DNA of 64,000 nucleotides. Source: Brevipalpus yothersi. Lineage: Eukaryota > Arthropoda > Arachnida > Trombidiformes > Tenuipalpidae. The notes beneath the pieces are model-generated. The model was not told the DNA's origin. It did no database searches and saw nothing but the letters and a program-made list of their open reading frames with translations. The stretch covers positions 172,960-236,959 of the forward strand of contig QZCP01000445.1 of the NCBI GenBank assembly GCA_003956705.1. Reading direction: 5' to 3'. The translations under genes and the position numbers were made by a program. Shown piece after piece: positions 61,191 to 64,000 of this stretch (positions are counted from its first letter, which is position 1; each line of letters opens with the position of its first letter).

Positions 61191-63741
61191 TCATAGATAA
61201 AAGAGAGATTTCCAATGTTTCTGATCAGGTTCCATATGAAGAGATGTTGCCGTTAGATGCGCTAGTTTTTGAGCATATTGGCATGCAACTGGCATGGAGA
61301 TGGTGCCCTGAGGAAAAAAGAAAGGAAGAGAGGGAGAGAGAGAATTTTAATTAGAAGTTTTTTCGAATGATTAACATAAACTCACAGCCCAATTGTTGTT
61401 AGAATGGCAAAGTTTGTAGACCAATTGCTGGTAATGAATTGATCTCCATTCAGAAGTGTCTTCACTGATCTTTCGTAATGGTGAACCAGGGGTATTGTGA
61501 TCAAAATTTGGGTCAAATATGTAGAAATCATATTCTCCTCTTCTGGTGATCAATGTTTCCACCATGGCTTCTCCATCAATAGATGGATTGTCCAGAGATC
61601 GAGTACAATTGTTGTAAGAAGATTCCCGTTCAAATACAAGTACAAGAGCCCATCGAATTTTTTCTGGCCCTATTAAGGTATCAAGTACAGCTTGTACTTC
61701 ATCCATCTCGAAGTCATTTATGTCAAAAATATGGTTCACAAAAAAACCAGCTCGATAGATCAGCAATTGGTCAGGGAAGCATCCATTGAGGGACATATAT
61801 TCTCTCAATCCCTCTATAAACAATTAATCAAAAGTTTCCACAACATTTATGTATAGAGTAATTGAATAAGAGAATCGTTGCTTGGCGATAGGTTTGTCCA
61901 AATCATGAGAGAATAAAATGAGAATGAGTCATGAGATGCTTGTAAAAATAGTAATTTCAGAAAAATAGTCCCTCATTTGGTCTTGGAAGAAAATGAATTA
62001 AAATATAAATCTGGTACCTTGATCATGAAAAAGGCTCTATACTGATTCCAGGAAAATACAAAGCGGATAGAAAAATTTGACCCCAATAGAAACAATGTAC
62101 AAACCTTTCAGATTCATGGATAAATCAATAGACATTTGAATTAAACTCGTGTCATAAGAAGTTCTTGAATACCATTTGCTTTGGTGTTCATTCAGACTGC
62201 AAACTAGGGCACCAACCGAAGATTTTTGGGTTTTATCGTAATAGCAATCGTAGCCAGCAACCATCATATTTTTTGTCTGCAAATGAAAAAGTTGGTATAA
62301 ATCAAAAATTGTTCAATAGCAAGTAGCTAAAATTCTTGAGGTTGGTAATTTCGAGGGGAAAACCATCCTAAGAGTAATTCATGAAAGTTCGATGCCTCAC
62401 CGGAACTTGGAGAGTCAAAACTTCCGCACCAAGTTTAACATTCATTTGAAGCCATATTTTTGTACAGATCAGTTGAAAAGAAGCAGCTCTGATTTCAAGT
62501 ATATCCTTGGTAATAATGTGGGAAGCGATAGGCTTCTCGCACCAGAAAACTTTTTTGATAACATCATATCGATCTTGGAAGTCATTTGGCACAACAACAT
62601 TTGCCAGTTCACAATCGGGAGGTAAATCTCTGCATGCTTGAACATAGGTCGATGTTCTATCATTGTCCAAGTAGATGATATCCGGCGGTGAAAGTTTTAT
62701 CATTCTGGTATCAGCAACTGTACTCAAAGTTTCGCAATAGCGGTCAATAATACGTTTATCCCGTTCGGTAGCGATAATTGCCCACCTTTTTGGCTCAACG
62801 GGCTCCCAAAAACACTCTCGAAGAGTTTCCCAATCAAAAAGTTCCGACAGTGGATCACATTGAGTTTGTTCTTCATCAGAGTTGATGAGAGTATTCTCCT
62901 CTGATTGAACATGTTCCCGCGATTCCATGGAGCAAATATCTGAGCCACTTGCCCAATCAGGCATCTCAAAATGAACTTCATCATCATCGATGGCATGAGG
63001 CGAATCTTTCGGAACTTCTAACCACTCATCAACAGATGCCGATTCCTCTTCAGTCGGCTCACCAAAAAGGAAAAACTGTTGATCATCATCATTTATGGCT
63101 GTTTGCTCTTCGTGAGAATTCTTGTTGATCATTTCATCTGTTGACTCAAAAATGCGTGTGACTTTGAAATTGTGAAAAGTATTGTCACCAGTGGGATGCA
63201 GTATACTGGTGTGAGCAGATGATGAAATTGTCCAATGTTTCTTACATGGATCGAGGATTCGAAAATTTTGGGGATTTGTTTTGACTTTTCCTTGACTTGC
63301 ACCATACTCAATTTTTTGTCCAGTTAGCTCACGTCTGTTGGAAGAATTTGTTTTTATCCGATTGAGAAGCTTATAAGCCATACTCAATGGTAACTTTGAA
63401 ATGTAGCGAATAACGGAATGGATGCGTTTGTTATGGGAACCAGGGGTCTTGATAGCCCATGATTTGACCTTACACACTGAAAAAATCATATTTTGACCAT
63501 CAAAATAGTATCTTGAAGGAGACAAGGCGATATATTTTTGGATGAGCTGACTCTTGACGTAAGTTGAATTCACTTGTGGAACAAAAAATACCTCATAAAC
63601 ATATATGTTCCTATCTTTCTGGACATTTGATCGAAATTTTTTGGGTGAAAATTTCGCGTTGTGGGTTGACCGTAGATGTTGAGGAATCATACTGTACTGC
63701 TGGAATCTCCAACCTCTACCACCGATTGGTCCTCTTATCAT
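61191..63741 (-). CDS. PIWI-like protein, array copy 6: PAZ lost, slicer dead
   Basis: Exons are 63741-62401, 62276-62105, 61813-61386 and 61307-61191; 685 residues. The start is MIRGPIGGRGWRFQQ, with one RG site. The N region is recognisable (VYEVFFVPQVNSTYVKSQLIQ, YYFDGQNMIFSVCKV). PAZ is replaced by unrelated sequence and an acidic linker (AINDDDQQFFLFGEPTEEE, AIDDDEVHFEMPDW), similar in character to copy 5. MID: Y and K kept (RYDVIKK), Gln changed to His (IASHII), final Lys kept (VKLGAE). Tetrad: D457 retained (AGYDCYYD), but Q494, A526 (YRAG) and Q660 (CQYAQKLA), so cleavage is not expected. It shares EPDxKHWKSLFYL endings with copy 5, so the two are sisters. Confidence 0.88.
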
Positions 63742-64000
63742 CTTTCATGTGACAAAATATGATCAAAACTAATAGCAATGAACACAACTATTCAGCTTAC
63801 GATATTTGGTGATGACTTCACAACAACAATCTCCTGGTCTGAGAAGTATAATAGTCCCAACACTTTTACATGAATAAATGAAGTTTTTCCCAAAGAAAAA
63901 AGAAGAAAAAGTTAGTGAGACAGAGAGAGGGAGAGAGAGAGAGCAAAAAATGAGCTAACGAGTGAGCTCACTCTTTCTCTTTCTCTTTCTCTTTCTCATT
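63742..64000. other. Upstream flank of PIWI copy 6 with simple repeats
   Basis: Presumed promoter of copy 6. Ends in a GA run (about 63920-63945) and a (CTTT)n tract. The array may continue beyond the window. Confidence 0.5.

Noticed and set aside
39707..63741. The array as AGO-clade (miRNA/siRNA) Argonautes
   Set aside because: The GYDxYHD, YRDG, VRQGTVNPTMYNIIED and KLCHLYFNWAGTI motifs and RG-rich N-termini are PIWI-clade features.

Overview
Eukaryotic nuclear DNA from a small-genome animal. It has short introns with GT-AG borders, high AT, very many (CT)n/(GA)n microsatellites and one assembly gap (6788-6946). Vav, a megalin/LRP-family receptor, CCT4, IDH3G, DRG1, FASN and several PIWI-clade Argonautes together point to a metazoan. 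Gene density and intron size fit an arthropod such as a mite. Astigmatid mites are reported to lack PIWI genes, so they are unlikely. The species is not determined from the sequence.

Layout. The 5' end of a fatty acid synthase gene (minus strand) opens the window. About 10 kb of gene-poor sequence follows, dominated by a 1.6-kb inverted repeat (3345-4955 and 7020-8635) around a gap-containing spacer. From 10.6 kb the genes are compact: an MBOAT1/2-type lysophospholipid acyltransferase (+), CCT4 (-), an 11-exon LRP1/2-like receptor (+), a small predicted secreted protein (-), IDH3G (-), a Vav-like Rho GEF without a visible CH domain (-), a degenerate IR/DR-type Tc1 element, an HCFC1R1-like gene (-) and DRG1 (-). 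For every multi-exon gene except the partial FASN, the chosen splice sites give coding lengths divisible by three.

From 39.7 kb to the end lies a head-to-tail array of six PIWI genes, all minus strand, all with the same four-exon structure, plus one decayed PIWI fragment between copies 3 and 4. Copies 1 and 2 (nearest DRG1) keep the DEDH slicer tetrad, an RG-rich N-terminus, PAZ, MID and PIWI. Copies 3 and 4 keep the whole domain layout but have lost the tetrad; copy 4 also has one in-frame TGA at a conserved Trp. Copies 5 and 6 keep intact reading frames and splice sites but have lost the PAZ core, gained an acidic linker, and are catalytically dead. The array therefore shows graded degradation or new function in a piRNA-pathway protein. 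It is the most interesting feature of the window.

The flanking genes are conserved housekeeping or signalling genes with no evident functional link to one another.
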